DNA of 64,000 bases from Megaleporinus macrocephalus. Its lineage: Eukaryota; Chordata; Actinopteri; Characiformes; Anostomidae. The translations under genes were made by a program, and so were the position numbers. A model generated the notes under the pieces. That model searched no databases and had not been told where the DNA came from. It saw only the letters and a program-made list of their open reading frames with translations. Numbering within the stretch: position 1 is the first letter of the stretch; every line of letters begins with the position of its first letter. Positions 1 to 12,500 of this stretch are shown here, in pieces. The DNA lies in contig CM038726.1 in the NCBI GenBank assembly GCA_021613375.1, positions 9,432,253-9,496,252 of the forward strand. The letters run 5' to 3'.

Positions 1-853
1 AACTATTATCCACAATATACATTTATAGAATGTTATTATTACTATATTAGTTGAAGTAATTGGGGTATACAATTTGAATTTCTGTCCATTCTGAAAAAAG
101 TGAAAGAAGCTCTTAATCACTAAATTCTCACAATGAGTTTACATGTTTTATTTTATTTCTAAAGTTTTATTTTTTGGGAAATGATGGAAACTTATTGGAG
201 TTGAACTTCTGACATGGCCTGTGAGTTAGAGATGAAACCACAGTAAAAATTTTCCTGCTTTTTTACTGTTATTCATGAAGATATTTTCTTGTTGTAACTA
301 ATAATAAATAATAAAATCTAATAAAACTGTAATAATAAAAGCACTAGCTAGGTTAGCTGATTAGCTATTACAGTCAGTTCCTACTACACTTACTGTCTTC
401 ACAGACAACCAGACGTGAAGAAGCAGTTTTCAGTTTCATATTTAAACTACTTTACTGAGACTTTATACCTGTAGTATAAAAGTGTTTGTTTTTCTTATGA
501 AACTATACTGACTTGAATTAACTGCTTCAATCAGATTATCAGATATAATCAAACAGTAAACTGTGTAAATTAATCTTTATCATAAATGTTTTATCATAAA
601 ATCCTCCAAATGTCTGTTTGTGAGCAGCTGCTCAAAATGCTTTACTGCTTTTAAATGAATTTATTATATTATTATATTTATTTAAATGATTAAATAAGAA
701 AGTGTTTCTTAAATATGAGTTTGTTTTATAAACAGTGATATTTGATGATTATAATCTGCTGGATTTTCTGTTAATATCTGTAAATAAAATGATTGTTTTG
801 CTGGTGATGTTTATTGATTTGGATATAATTTTAATAATTGATCTTCAGTAAAT
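1..853. other. AT-rich DNA, no gene seen
   Basis: I see no convincing exon, repeat array or transposon end in this stretch. It is strongly AT-rich with only short chance ORFs. Confidence 0.5.
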
Positions 854-941
854 ATGAAAGGAGGAAGATGTTTCAGCTTTTCTCATCCCTCTCTTATCTC
901 TCACTCTTCTATCTTCCTGATCCTCCTCTCAGCCACGCGCT
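854..941 (+). CDS. Candidate signal-peptide first exon of an Ig-type receptor
   Basis: An ATG opens 29 codons plus one base, ending at a good donor (GTGAGT at 942). The second half is hydrophobic and runs into a small-residue cleavage-like stretch (IFLILLSATRC), as in first exons of fish Ig-superfamily receptors, which also end in phase 1. No matching Ig exon follows on the plus strand within the window, so this may be a relic, the start of a gene with its other exons lost, or chance. It opposes the minus-strand genes that dominate the window. Confidence 0.28.
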
Positions 942-1329
942 GTGAGTCTGATATGCAGTTATATATATGTTTATGTGATGAAAGTACATGAAAAGTATGA
1001 GTTTAGAAGATAAAGAGAAGATTAAAAATGTGGTACATACGTCACAGCAGAGGAAAAGCAGCTCAGCTCTGATATGATTCAGAATGTTAGTAGTTATTTA
1101 GTGACGCGCTGTAGTTTCTGTAAATCTACTTTCCTGAATCTGATCTGCAGGTTGTGTATTTGAGCTGCTACACTGTGTGTGTATGTGAGCTTGTCTGCAT
1201 TCACAGGAAAGCTGATGAGCTGAGAGTCGACAGTGTTCTTAACTGTAGCAGTTAAAAGCTGCAATATTAGCAGCAATGATTTGAAGATTTGATTCTCTAA
1301 ACGTTTCTCTACATTAAACACGTATCACT

Positions 1330-1890
1330 GCTGCTGCTGTGAGTCCACAAGGTGGCAGCAGAGTTTTAACAGTGTTAGCGACTGTTCTTTCTGAAAAGGC
1401 TGAGAAAATTTTACCTTCAGGCAGACGTTACAGGAGTGTGAAGTCCAGGACCACAAGACTGACAAACAGTTTCTACTCACAGGCCATCAGGCTTGTGAAC
1501 ACCTCACGCACTAACTCTCTAACCTCTCCTATCTGAACTGGTTTTAACTGGTCTGATTTTAACTGCGCTGTACTGCTGTTTACATACAAAACTGTTTACA
1601 TTCGCTACTCGCACAAAAACATTATTGTTTACATTTGTTACTTGCAACTTGCACTTTATGGCTGCTGCTCTTCATACTTGCACATAAAAGCACATGTAAC
1701 TTTTATTTTTTATTCTTTAACTATAAAAATACTTTTATTTACTTCAACTTATATTATAATACTTTTTTATTATTTCTTTTTTTGTTATCTATTGGTGAAT
1801 GGAGGAACAGCAAAGTAAGAATTTCATTGTACAGTGTAACTGTCTGTTCTGCTGTACACATGATAAAACTCTTGAATCTTGAAAGCAATA
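1330..1890 (+). mobile_element. 3' end of a LINE-type retrotransposon
   Basis: Translation from about 1339 to 1536 gives a C-terminal tail with the pattern LPSGRRYRSVKSRTTRL then NSFYSQAIRLVN, which I associate with the carboxy end of fish LINE ORF2 proteins. The AT-rich tail after it ends around 1890 in a TCTTGAATCTTGAA-like terminus, typical of fish LINE 3' ends. The upstream ORF is absent, so this is a 5'-truncated, dead copy. The LINE clade is not certain. Confidence 0.45.
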
Positions 1891-4800
1891 GGAAAAATGA
1901 GCAAGCTGAGTTTAAAATTAGGGGAAATCTAGCATTTTTTCAAAATTTCAACATCATTCAATCAATGCAATGTAAAAATGCAGAGTGGTTTGATGTGAAA
2001 TTTTGCAACGTGAAAACTGGAAAGCATCCTACAGTTTTTAATGACTTTGTAAGCAACTGATAATCCCTAAAAACATATAGTTTGTATGCATGTTTAATGT
2101 TGTACAAATCTATTTCTGTGATGTGTTAATAAGGTCTTCTTCAGGTTAGTTTTTAGGACAAGAAATGCCTTTATTAACATAATAATCAGGGAATGTGTGC
2201 AGGGACCAAACCTGATAGTAAATGTGAATTAATGGTCTTATTTCAGATGCAAATATAATCATACATGTTATTTGTGCGTGTTGTTTTTTAATAATATAGT
2301 GTGGATGTCTGTAGCTCATGCAGGGTCTTTACACACAAGTCAAGTGTGCTGAAGACTGAAAACTACCTGAAAAAGACATTCATCAACTTTTACCAATGTT
2401 AGTCTAATGAAAGTTAATTTAACTTTTCTAAGCCTAAAATCTTCTGTTTGATCAGCGAGGTTAAAATAAGACCTAAAAACAAATTACTCAAAAATATTAT
2501 CTAAAAATATGACTTTAAATATGTTTAAAAATTGTTGTTTTAATTATCAACACGTACCTGCTCTGACATGCTCACACATGAAAATAGTTTACAAAGAGAC
2601 AATTACATCTATAAGATCTTTAATAGTAAATTTACAAGATAATAACTAAAGAAGAACTTGACTTGCATGACCCTTATAAAATGCTTGTGAATACAATTTC
2701 CATGTTATAAATTGTTAAAGACATTACATTTTTTCATAAATATACAACAAAATACTGTAATTTAACTAAACATTTTTTATTGTAAAATTAAAAGTGTAAA
2801 AGTGTCTGCAGTTATAATTGTTGACAAGCACACCTGGTCATTGTGAATTCAGATGACTAATTCATATTAGTCATATTAGTCATGTCATTTCATATTAGTC
2901 ATGTCATTTAAACACAGTTTATGTATGCTCTTTACCAAAACATTACAATTAATATACATTTAGTTGATCACTTAACAAAAGTTTTAGAACTAATTAGCAA
3001 AAAGCCTATGTATCCCATAATAGAAGTTCAGTCAAGTGTAAAATGTCAGAGACATGGATGTCAGGATGCTTACTTGAACTGCGCATGTTCATGCTGACCA
3101 GTAACTACCATCATCACCCACAGCAGAGGTCAAAGTACCAGTAGGTTTGTATCACACAGGCAAAAGTGCTTTTCATATAAAAAAAAGGCAACAGACAAAA
3201 CAAACATTAGCCTAAACCTTTGGACTGTGTGGCTTCCGCTCTCACAGACGTTCTGTAACAATCACTGTGATCAACCACATCTCGTCTTATGTGCAAGGCC
3301 GCAAGATTTTGTGTTGCTGTTTTTCTTAATTTCTAAGTATTATATTTTGGGACCCCTCCCATTTCGTTTATGCCTTAGGGCCAAAATAAATGGCAGACTT
3401 ACAAAAGCCTTTTCAGGGATGTACATGTGAAGTCCATGTGTCTGAATGCTGGAGATTTAGACAGAAGCCTAGAGTGTCGTAATATAAACATATACAGGTG
3501 ATGAGTGGGAGGTCTTAGTGAACCTGTACTACTACTGATATTGCTACTGAAACCAGTTCTTGTCTCCGCCCTGTCCCATGTGTTCCCAGTTCCCCTTGTG
3601 TTTTTTTTCTGTTCCTGTCTGGTACTAATAAATAAAGATTATCTGCGTATGTATCCAACTCCTTCATCTCCCGCTACATTACAGGTGCCAGATCTGCAAT
3701 TGGAAAACAAGGTAGCTGGTGAGTCCAAACGAGGCAAACCATGAAGTGAATGAGCACCATATATTAGTTATGGGTTAAAAGTATTGCAACAAATAACTTT
3801 GCTGTAATCAAGATGAGACTATCATAAGTGTTCATTTATGGGAAGATTAGTGTATCTTCTGTTTTTTTGTAAATAAAAATAAGAATAATCTTTTGTTATT
3901 TTATTAATGTAATGTATGTCACAGTAATGTATGTAACAGGTTTCATATGAGGTTAATATTTCCAGGGACATGCGTTCATCTGCTCAAAGAGAATCTGAAA
4001 AACAAACTTAATAGCATAAGATGTCATCATTCTTTTTAGATCATGTTAAAAAACACAGGTTTGAAAAAGGATGCTGGAGTAATTAACTAATTAACCCCGA
4101 TTGATTAAGCAATGAATTTATTTTGCACCAGGTTTTAGACATGATAGTTTGGCTTGGTTTGAGCACAAACCTTAAACACAGTCTTGTTTAATCTCAGGTA
4201 AGGGTTAGACGAGGTCACACGAAGAACAGTTTTTATAAAAAAGATTTTATTGGTTGAACATTAATAAAAGAGTAAATAAGGAATCAAATGAAAGAAAGAA
4301 ATAAAATAAAGAATAAAAAGAGAAAAGAACATTGTATTAAACTGAGGAAACATCTTGAGTTTACTATTCTGTGGGAGATGAGCAGCTCCGCTGGATGTGT
4401 TGGCTACCCTGAGAGATGGGCTAAGTTGGGGCAGACAGCATTTAATCTGGTAGACACACGTGGCTGGGTTGCTTCGTGCTGGTCACGTGGACTTGCATGC
4501 GGCTGAAGACCTCTACTGTGGAGCGCTGGTCGTCAATGCTGGTTTATTGATGATATGCTAAACTATGTTCATGGGAGGTTTGATATCAAACAGTCGGCCA
4601 AATTAGACTTACAGTCACAAGACACGAAACAAAAGCAGCTTGTCCAGCTGTTTAAATAAAACAGAGTACAGTTCACATGAACATGGTGAACCGTTAACTG
4701 AACAAAACTACATTTGAATGACGAAACTATGAAAACAGTCTCGGCTAATCTTGAGTTACTCCTTTCTCAATGAGGCTCTCGTCTCCTGAAGCTTTCTGCA

Positions 4801-6172
4801 GGGTTGCTAAGTCTAAACCATTCTTCTGCTTCTGCAGGTAGCTCAGCTTAGCTGGCCTGCCACTCTAGTGCTGAACTTACTGGATGAACTGCTGGACTCA
4901 TCTGGTCTCGTCTCGTCTGAACTGCATTGTTCTCCTTTTCTTCTCTCCTGGTCTTATCTCCGCATTATTCTTTTTTCTATGTTTTTTCGCCCTTGTTTAT
5001 CTAACTACAGACGCGGTCCTTTAGGGCGGCACCGATAGGTTGTTCCTATACTGGGTGGTTTGAACGTTACCTACTCTGATTGGTGGAAACTACTCTAGGA
5101 CTTAACCCAAAAACTGGATACTGTCTCACCCTAATGACTTGCATACAAGGGAAATGAAAACCAAATACAATTAAAGAAATAAAAAGAAAAGAAATTTTGT
5201 AGGTTTTAACACTAAATAATTGTTAAAATAAAATAAAATAAAATAGGCATAGTTAGAGATTCACAGCTTATAAAAAAAGGAACCAGGGTTACAGATTCCA
5301 AGAAGACTAAGTATACCTTTTAACATCTACTAAATTCAGAGATGCTCACCTCCAGATTCAGATACATCAGATAAAGAACACAGAATACCACATTAATCAT
5401 CAGATAAAGAAAAGAAAGCTAACTACGTATCTAATAAACTAGTTTATTTAAACAGATCATAGTAAATTAGAACAACATGTTAACACTGGTTCTTGGAATG
5501 CTGTCCTGGAGAAATGTGACTTAGGTAATGTAGTTAACAGGGGAATAAAGCTGTAAATGTTTTAGTCCTATGTAATTAAGGCAGGGTACCTTTATAAGTT
5601 AAAGCTGTTAAAGTTCTTAATCCAGCCAGGGTTTGAGTCAGACATCAGGGTTAATGTGATGACCTGAGGTAGTTCACCCACTGACACTGCGGTTTTCTGT
5701 TGTTCCACAGATGGCTGGGTAATTTTTCAGAGAATTAATAATTCAAGAACATTTAACTTTTAGTTTTGCTGAAATTTTGTGTCTTTATATTTTCTGAGCG
5801 AGAGGCCACCTTTGCATCATCCGATGGGCTATCACCCTGTTGGCTGGGTCAGTTGATAAGGAGACGTCGTTATGAAACAAGAGGCCCAGTGTTGCTGGAC
5901 GGAGATCATTGTGAAATTGGGTCATGTAGCTTTATGCCTTTATGGCTTGTGACAGGCACAAGACATCCTGAAGCCAATCAAAAACTCAGTCAGTTTATGC
6001 ATATAGATGGTAAATACGCTACAAAAAGTTGAAGGAGCAATGTTTCTACACATAAATATTTCTGGAGAACTTCATGAGAACCTTTCATGTATGCCTGCAT
6101 ATATGATTCATGTCTGACTTAATTCAGTGTGGCACTAAAATATTAAAATTATTATTTAAAAAAGTTATTACT
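1891..6172. other. Unassigned AT-rich DNA
   Basis: No gene recognised. The segment around 3540-3700 is CT-rich with an AATAAATAAA stretch and resembles the 3' part of a retroelement LTR. The segment around 4740-5110 is richer in GC and may be another old repeat. Neither has ends I could define. This lies downstream of the CARD gene. Confidence 0.4.
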
Positions 6173-6178
6173 TTTATT
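6173..6178 (-). terminator. Polyadenylation signal of the CARD gene
   Basis: On the minus strand this reads AATAAA, about 110 bases past the CARD stop codon. Position and sequence fit a normal 3' UTR end, but AATAAA is frequent by chance in DNA this AT-rich. Confidence 0.55.
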
Positions 6179-6289
6179 CTTCACACAATCTGTAACATAT
6201 AATTGTTAATTAACATTAAGACGCTTAAACAAGAACATATTCTCTGTTCCCACCTTCGAAGGGGAAAAACCTCTAAAAGTCCACTAAGA

Positions 6290-6555
6290 TTAGCTGGATC
6301 CAGCCCTCAGGTCATCCATTAAGAAACTCTGCTTCTCTTGAAGGATCTCATAGAATTCAGCTTTTGCAGCTGTTCCTCCTGGGACTAGAAAGATGAACAA
6401 GATCCTCATTTGATCCTGAGATGTTTTTTCAGCTTGTACCTTGGAGTACATTTCATCATTGATCATGTTTTTGCTTAGTAGAGAGTCTGCTATCTCCATC
6501 ACTGATTTAACTTTCTGAATGAGCTTGTCTTTGTTCTTATCCACAAATTCAGCCC
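6290..6555 (-). CDS. Terminal exon of gene 2: CARD domain
   Basis: Starts after a TTTCAG acceptor in phase 1 and runs to TAA. The 87 encoded residues open with [15 protein letters not shown] and carry the helix pattern of ASC/NLRP1-class CARDs: an FVD-x-x-x-x-x-LI start, a central [19 protein letters not shown] segment (compare the AE-x-T motif before helix 4 in that class), and an [16 protein letters not shown] end. CARDs form homotypic filaments that nucleate caspase activation. The preceding coiled-coil exon ends in phase 1, so the two join in frame. It could instead belong to a separate short transcript, but no independent ATG lies close upstream. Confidence 0.72.
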
Positions 6556-9500
6556 CTGAAATGAAGATTAAAATTCAATTGGTTATAATTAAAGCATAAC
6601 AATCTTCAACAATGTAAAGCATGCTCCACATAATCTGGCAATACTGTATAACAATTTTGTCTAATAAAACATTTACGGACCATTAATAGCTGAAAACAAA
6701 TTATTAATTCGTCACTGTATGTAAATGTGCAAATTATTATAAATGACAGCTGTTAAAATGTGTATTCATATTTGTAAGTATTTTACATGGTGTATTTAAG
6801 TACATTCACAACAAAATATGTCAGTAATAATGAGTATGCCATCGGCACATGGATAAAAATCTCCAGTTCTGGCATGCAAAAGAAAAAAGGGAAAAAGAAC
6901 AAGCTCAAAATTTGATGCTGACAGTATGAATCCATGGATCCAACCTGCTTTCTGTCAACAGTCCAGGCTGGTGGAGGTGGTGTAATAGTGTGTGGAATGT
7001 GATCATGTGAACAGCTATGATCACAAATGCAAGCAAAACAAGGAATTTCTTCCAAAAAAAAAGAAACAGCACTGTAAAAAGTTTATCACTGCATATGGTA
7101 AAAAGGACTTGAACTAGTTTTTGTGACATTTACAATCTGAACTCAGTTGCCAGTTTGTAATAAAACACTGTAGCGCCTGCTAGCAGCTTGTTTGGGTATA
7201 AATGGGATTCGCAGAGCAAAAAGAGGGAACTGTTTTTTCCCAGCTCTGACAGAGATATCTGCATTTCAGCTATGTGTTCATACCCAGCACGCATTTAGTT
7301 ACGCTTCTTGTGTTTGCAAAAAAGCCACAAAAGTTTGTTCCAGTTTATCTTTGTTTAGGGATTTTGAGTGATTATCATAACTGAAAGATATGTGTGTTGT
7401 AAGCTCTATTTGCCTTATTGTCAAGTGTGCACCTTCTCACAACAGACATTGAGTGTGAGATGCGAAATTCAAAAGTTTGGTAGCGTATGCCCAGCTTCTA
7501 GCTGTGAGAATCAGAACAAGCACCACTGATAACTTTACTTTGCATAGCATGCTGCTCTACTTTATGATAAGTGTGACATTGCAAATATAACATCTCTACA
7601 TTGCTAATCAACTGTGCATCTTTCAGAGAATAAACACAGAGTCATAGGTTGTGCCTGTAGCTCTAACATAGACACGTTATACACAAGAGACTTGTAAATA
7701 AGTGACAGCAGGAACAGTACTAAAGTCATTGCTCCAGCTCGTACTCACCATAACACAGTAAAAGTGTTTTGTGGATTTTTCCTTCATATAAATGAAAGAT
7801 TTAAGATAAGAAAAAACGAAGTGACAGATGAGTGAAGAGGAGTAAGGGGGGACACGCTCAGCCCTCTTCCTTTTACCGCCGTGACTCTTGCGTCAAAAGA
7901 ATGCAGAATGAAGACAAAAAAAAATCTGCAAATCGGACTGCTTTCCCAAGGGTATATATATCTAGCTCATTTGCTGCTGGGAGTTAAGGCTGATTGCAAC
8001 CCTGCCATTGCCCCCTGGTGGCTGGAGCTGGTCTGGCACCCAGACCAATCCCCACAAGAACCACCCCTTCTAGGGGCTTCACCAGATGTCTTCAACCCAG
8101 CGGCAGATCCCACCGGAAGGCCCGGATGAGTTCAGGGTCCAGGATGCAGCGAGCTGGGACCCATGACTGTTCATCCAGGACATAGCAACGCCTGACAAGT
8201 TGCCAGGCTGTTAGGACTCCAGCATCCACCTCCTGGACGGGGAACATGGGGGAAGCATAGCCACTTTGGCACTTGAAGGGGAATTTACCCAAAAAAGAGT
8301 GCCAAAAAGTGTTATGGGCTACTTCCACCCACAGTAACTGGTCAGACCAGGAAATGGGTTTGGAAGAGGCCATGAACCTGTTTCTGTCAGGGTACTTTTC
8401 AGATCTCAACTGACCGTTCAGTTTGGCCGTTGGGATTGGGATGGAATCCCGATGACAGGCTGACATGATCCTGACAGAAGGCTTTCCAAAAGCAACTGAC
8501 AAATTGCGGGTCTTTGTCAGAGACTACATCCCTGAGCAGGCCACGCAGTCTAACCACATGCTGGAGGAACAAGTTGGATGTCTCTCTGGCTGATGGTCGT
8601 TTCGTCTGTGCAATGAATTCTATACTATATATTACTATTACATATTATATATGCTAATATATACTAATTATTTATTATATGTACTAATATATACTAATAG
8701 CTAATATATACTCTTTATGTATACTAATGTGTGTGTTTCTCTCACTTAGAAGTTTCAGTTCCTTTCTCAGTGTGTCCAGTTGTTTGCTGTCCACCTCTTT
8801 CACTGTGTTCTCCAGCAGAGTCTCTTTCTCTCTCAGCAGTTTGATTTTATTCTCCAGCCGTTGTATCTGATATTCTTTGGTCATTTCTTCTAGTTTGTCT
8901 TTTGTCTCCTGAAGAAGTTTTTCTTTCTCCTCCAGCATCTTGTCCTTCATCCGAAGTGTCTCTGTGTTTCTGGTTAGAAGTTTGTCTTTCTCTTGAATTT
9001 GTTTGTCTTTTTCTATCAGTTGTGTGTTTCTCTCTATTAGAAGACTCTCGTTATCTTTAAGACGTTTGATCAGTCCTGGTAAATCTGTGAGAAACACATT
9101 ATTAACAAACATTATTAAAATATTAGTTTCAGTATTTGCAGATCTTATATTCTGTTGTTTCTATCAGTTTTGATTGTCCTTTGTCTGTGAACTAAACTCC
9201 ATTAAAGGTAAATTCCAGCCATTTAAAATAATTAAGTATAATTAAATAATTAGGATGATGAGACATTCCATGTGGTTTAAGGTGAAATCACCACTGTAGA
9301 GAAACTTACTGAGTCAGAATTTTTCATAGTGTTGGTGATGAGAACCAGAAGTCTGAAGGTTAATGCTTCTAAAATCTTCCTCACAGAAAGTTATTACATT
9401 AAATACTTATAAATATGCTGCCTGATTCCTGAGATATTGATTTATGAGAATTCTGAGGTTACATTTTGGCATAAATCTTGTTTTTACAATGTATTTATGT

Positions 9501-12500
9501 ATGTATTTATGGTGTAAAGGAACATGCAGGGAGAGTAAAACCTTTAAAGAAAACATATTCTTCAGATTTATCACTATTTTACCATTAACACACACACATA
9601 CATATAAAAACTCAGAAGATGCGTGTAGGCACACTAGTCATTATGGATGATACTCAGTGCCTTGCAAAAGTATTCAGGCCCCTTTTTTAACCTTGTGCCA
9701 CATTTCAGGCTTCAAACATAAAGATATGAAATTGTAATTTTTTGTGAAGAATCAACAAGTGGGACACAATCGTGAAGTGGAACGAAATTTATTGGATATT
9801 TTAAACTTTTTTTAGAAATAAAAAACTGAAAAATGGGGCGTGCAAAATTATTCGGCCCCCTTGCGTTAATACTTTGTAGCGCCACCTTTTGCTGTGATTA
9901 CAGCTGCAAGTCGTTTGGGGTATGTCTCTATCAGTTTTGCACATCGAAAGACTGAAATTTTTCGCCCATACTTTCTTGCAAAACAGCTCAAGCTCAGTGA
10001 GGTTGGACAGAGAGTATTTGTGAACGGCAGTTTTTTAGCTCTTTCCACAGATTCTCGACTGGATTCAGGTCTGGACTTTGACTTGGTCATTCTAACACCT
10101 GGATACATTTATTTGTGAACTATTCCATTGTAGATTTTGCTTTATGTTTTGGATAATTGTCTTGTTGGAATATAAATCTCTGTCCCGGTCTCAGGTCTTT
10201 TGCAGACTCCAACAGGTTTTCTTTCAGAATGGTCCTGTATTTGGCTCTATCCACCTTCCCATCAATTTTAACCATCTTCCCTGTCCCTGCTGAAGAAAAG
10301 CAGGCCCAAACCATGATTTTTGTGGCCAAAAAGTTAGATTTTGGTTTCATCTGACCAGAGCACGTTCTTCCACATGTTTAGTGTGTCTCCCAGGTGGCTT
10401 GTGGCAAACTTTAAACAAGAAATCTTTTTTGGAAATCTTTGAGAAATGGCTTTCTTCTTGCCACTCTTCCACAAAGGCCAGATTTGTGCAGTGTATGACT
10501 GATTGTTGTCCTGAAAATTTAGAGGGACGGCCGGGTCTTGGTAGATTTGCAGTGGTCTGATACTCCTTCCATTTCAATATGATCGCTTGCACAGTGCTCC
10601 TTGAGAAGTTTAAAGCTTGGGAAATCTTTTTGTATTCAAATCTGGCTTTAAACTTCTCCACAACAGTCCTGCCTGGAGTGTTCCTTGGTCTTCAGGATGC
10701 TCTCTGCACTTTAAACAGAAGCAGGTGCATTTATACAGAGACCTCATTACACACAGGTGGATTCTATTTATCATCATCAGTCATTTAGGTCAACATTGGA
10801 TCATTCAGAGGTCCTCACTGAACTTCTGGAGTGAGTTTGTTGCACTAAAAGATTAATTTTGCACAACCCACTTTTCAGTTTTTTATTTCTAAAAAAAAGT
10901 TTAAAATATCTAATAAATTTCGTTCCACTTCACAATTGTGTCCCACTTGTTGTTGATTCTTTACAAAAAATGACAATTTCATATCTTTATGTTTGAGGCC
11001 TGAAATGTGGCAAAAGTTTGAAAAGTTCAAGGGGGTCGAATACTTTTGCAAGGCACTGTATAAAATGGCTTTGTTTGTGTTGTAGACAATGTGACTCCTG
11101 GTTACATGACCAGCACTGTAAAAACATCTCAGTCAGTAAATTTCCTACCACCTCATGTCAAACCTCTGAACGACTGTGTTTATGTCTCAACCACTGAATA
11201 ATACTAATTTTATGAAATATTGGTGTAATTGCCCTTCAAACTAAATGTATATAAATAGAAATAAACACAAAAAGTGACACAAACTGAGGGTGTGTCCTTC
11301 TACTCAGTAGCTGAATTCAGTAGGCGAGCGTGGCTAATATGTCCGAATACTCAGTAAGCATCAAGTAGGGGGCGAACGGTACCCGGATGACCTCCTGAAT
11401 CAGCAGCCATTTTTATGTATGCGACAGCAGCACACTGTGCTATCCCATGATTCACCTGGAGCCGTGGATGAATTCAAAGCGGAGGAAAAAAAACTATGTA
11501 AAGCAGTACGTCGGCTCTGTGCGTCCGTAGCTATGGCTAGTGACCTGCCACTACAGAAATTAGTGCTACTTCTGAGATAAAAGAAATATTACATTTCTCC
11601 GAGCTACAGCTCGACTCCGTCTGAGTACATATTCAGACAAAAACCCAGATCAGTGTCACAAAAAGTATCTAAAAGTATGTCAGTAAATGGGACTTTTAAA
11701 TGAATAGCGGATGTAGTATGTCTGAGATTGTGTGGATGCTAAAACTCGCCTACTAAAATTGCCTACTAGGCTGCCGCTCGAGCAGTACGTACTGGCTCTA
11801 ATCCAGTACCTACTGACTAGTAGGCGATTCAGACGCAAGTGAAAGAATATCTGCAATGTGTAAAATCATCACATCCTCCATGAGAGAACTTTAACAGAAA
11901 AGAGTGATGTTCAAAAACAACTGCAGACAAAAAAAAACAAATCTGTAAAAGAGAACTGAACTGTTTCATTATAATAATAAATGACATTGTTTGATGAACT
12001 TGCTCACATTACAATATTAGAATTGATTTTAATTCTGTATCTCTTTTAAATCTCACCAGTCAACAGAACAGATCCCTCCATTTTCATTCTCTCCTCTTCT
12101 GTCCATTTTCTGAAACTCTAAATAAAACAGTGTAAAGATTTCATGTATGTTCATTATTTGTTTACAGTTGTGGGACTTTAAACACAGTCTAACTGACACA
12201 GAGTTCACACATACACTACAGAGACTGTGCTGTGATCATCACACACAGTATTTTATTAAGAACTGAATAAGACCTATTTTACATCTTATACTTTCAGTTT
12301 TCAGAATAAATCATTCATCAATCAGGACCCCATGGGAAGAGAGTAACAGATCCACAGAAACACCCAAATCAGAAAAGAGGAATTAAAACTAGTTCCAGCT
12401 CTGCAGCGTCTGAGGATCATGATCACTTACAGAACACTGATCAGCATTAACACTGTAATAACATCAACTCAACACCATGAAAGAGAAATCAACATCAAAG

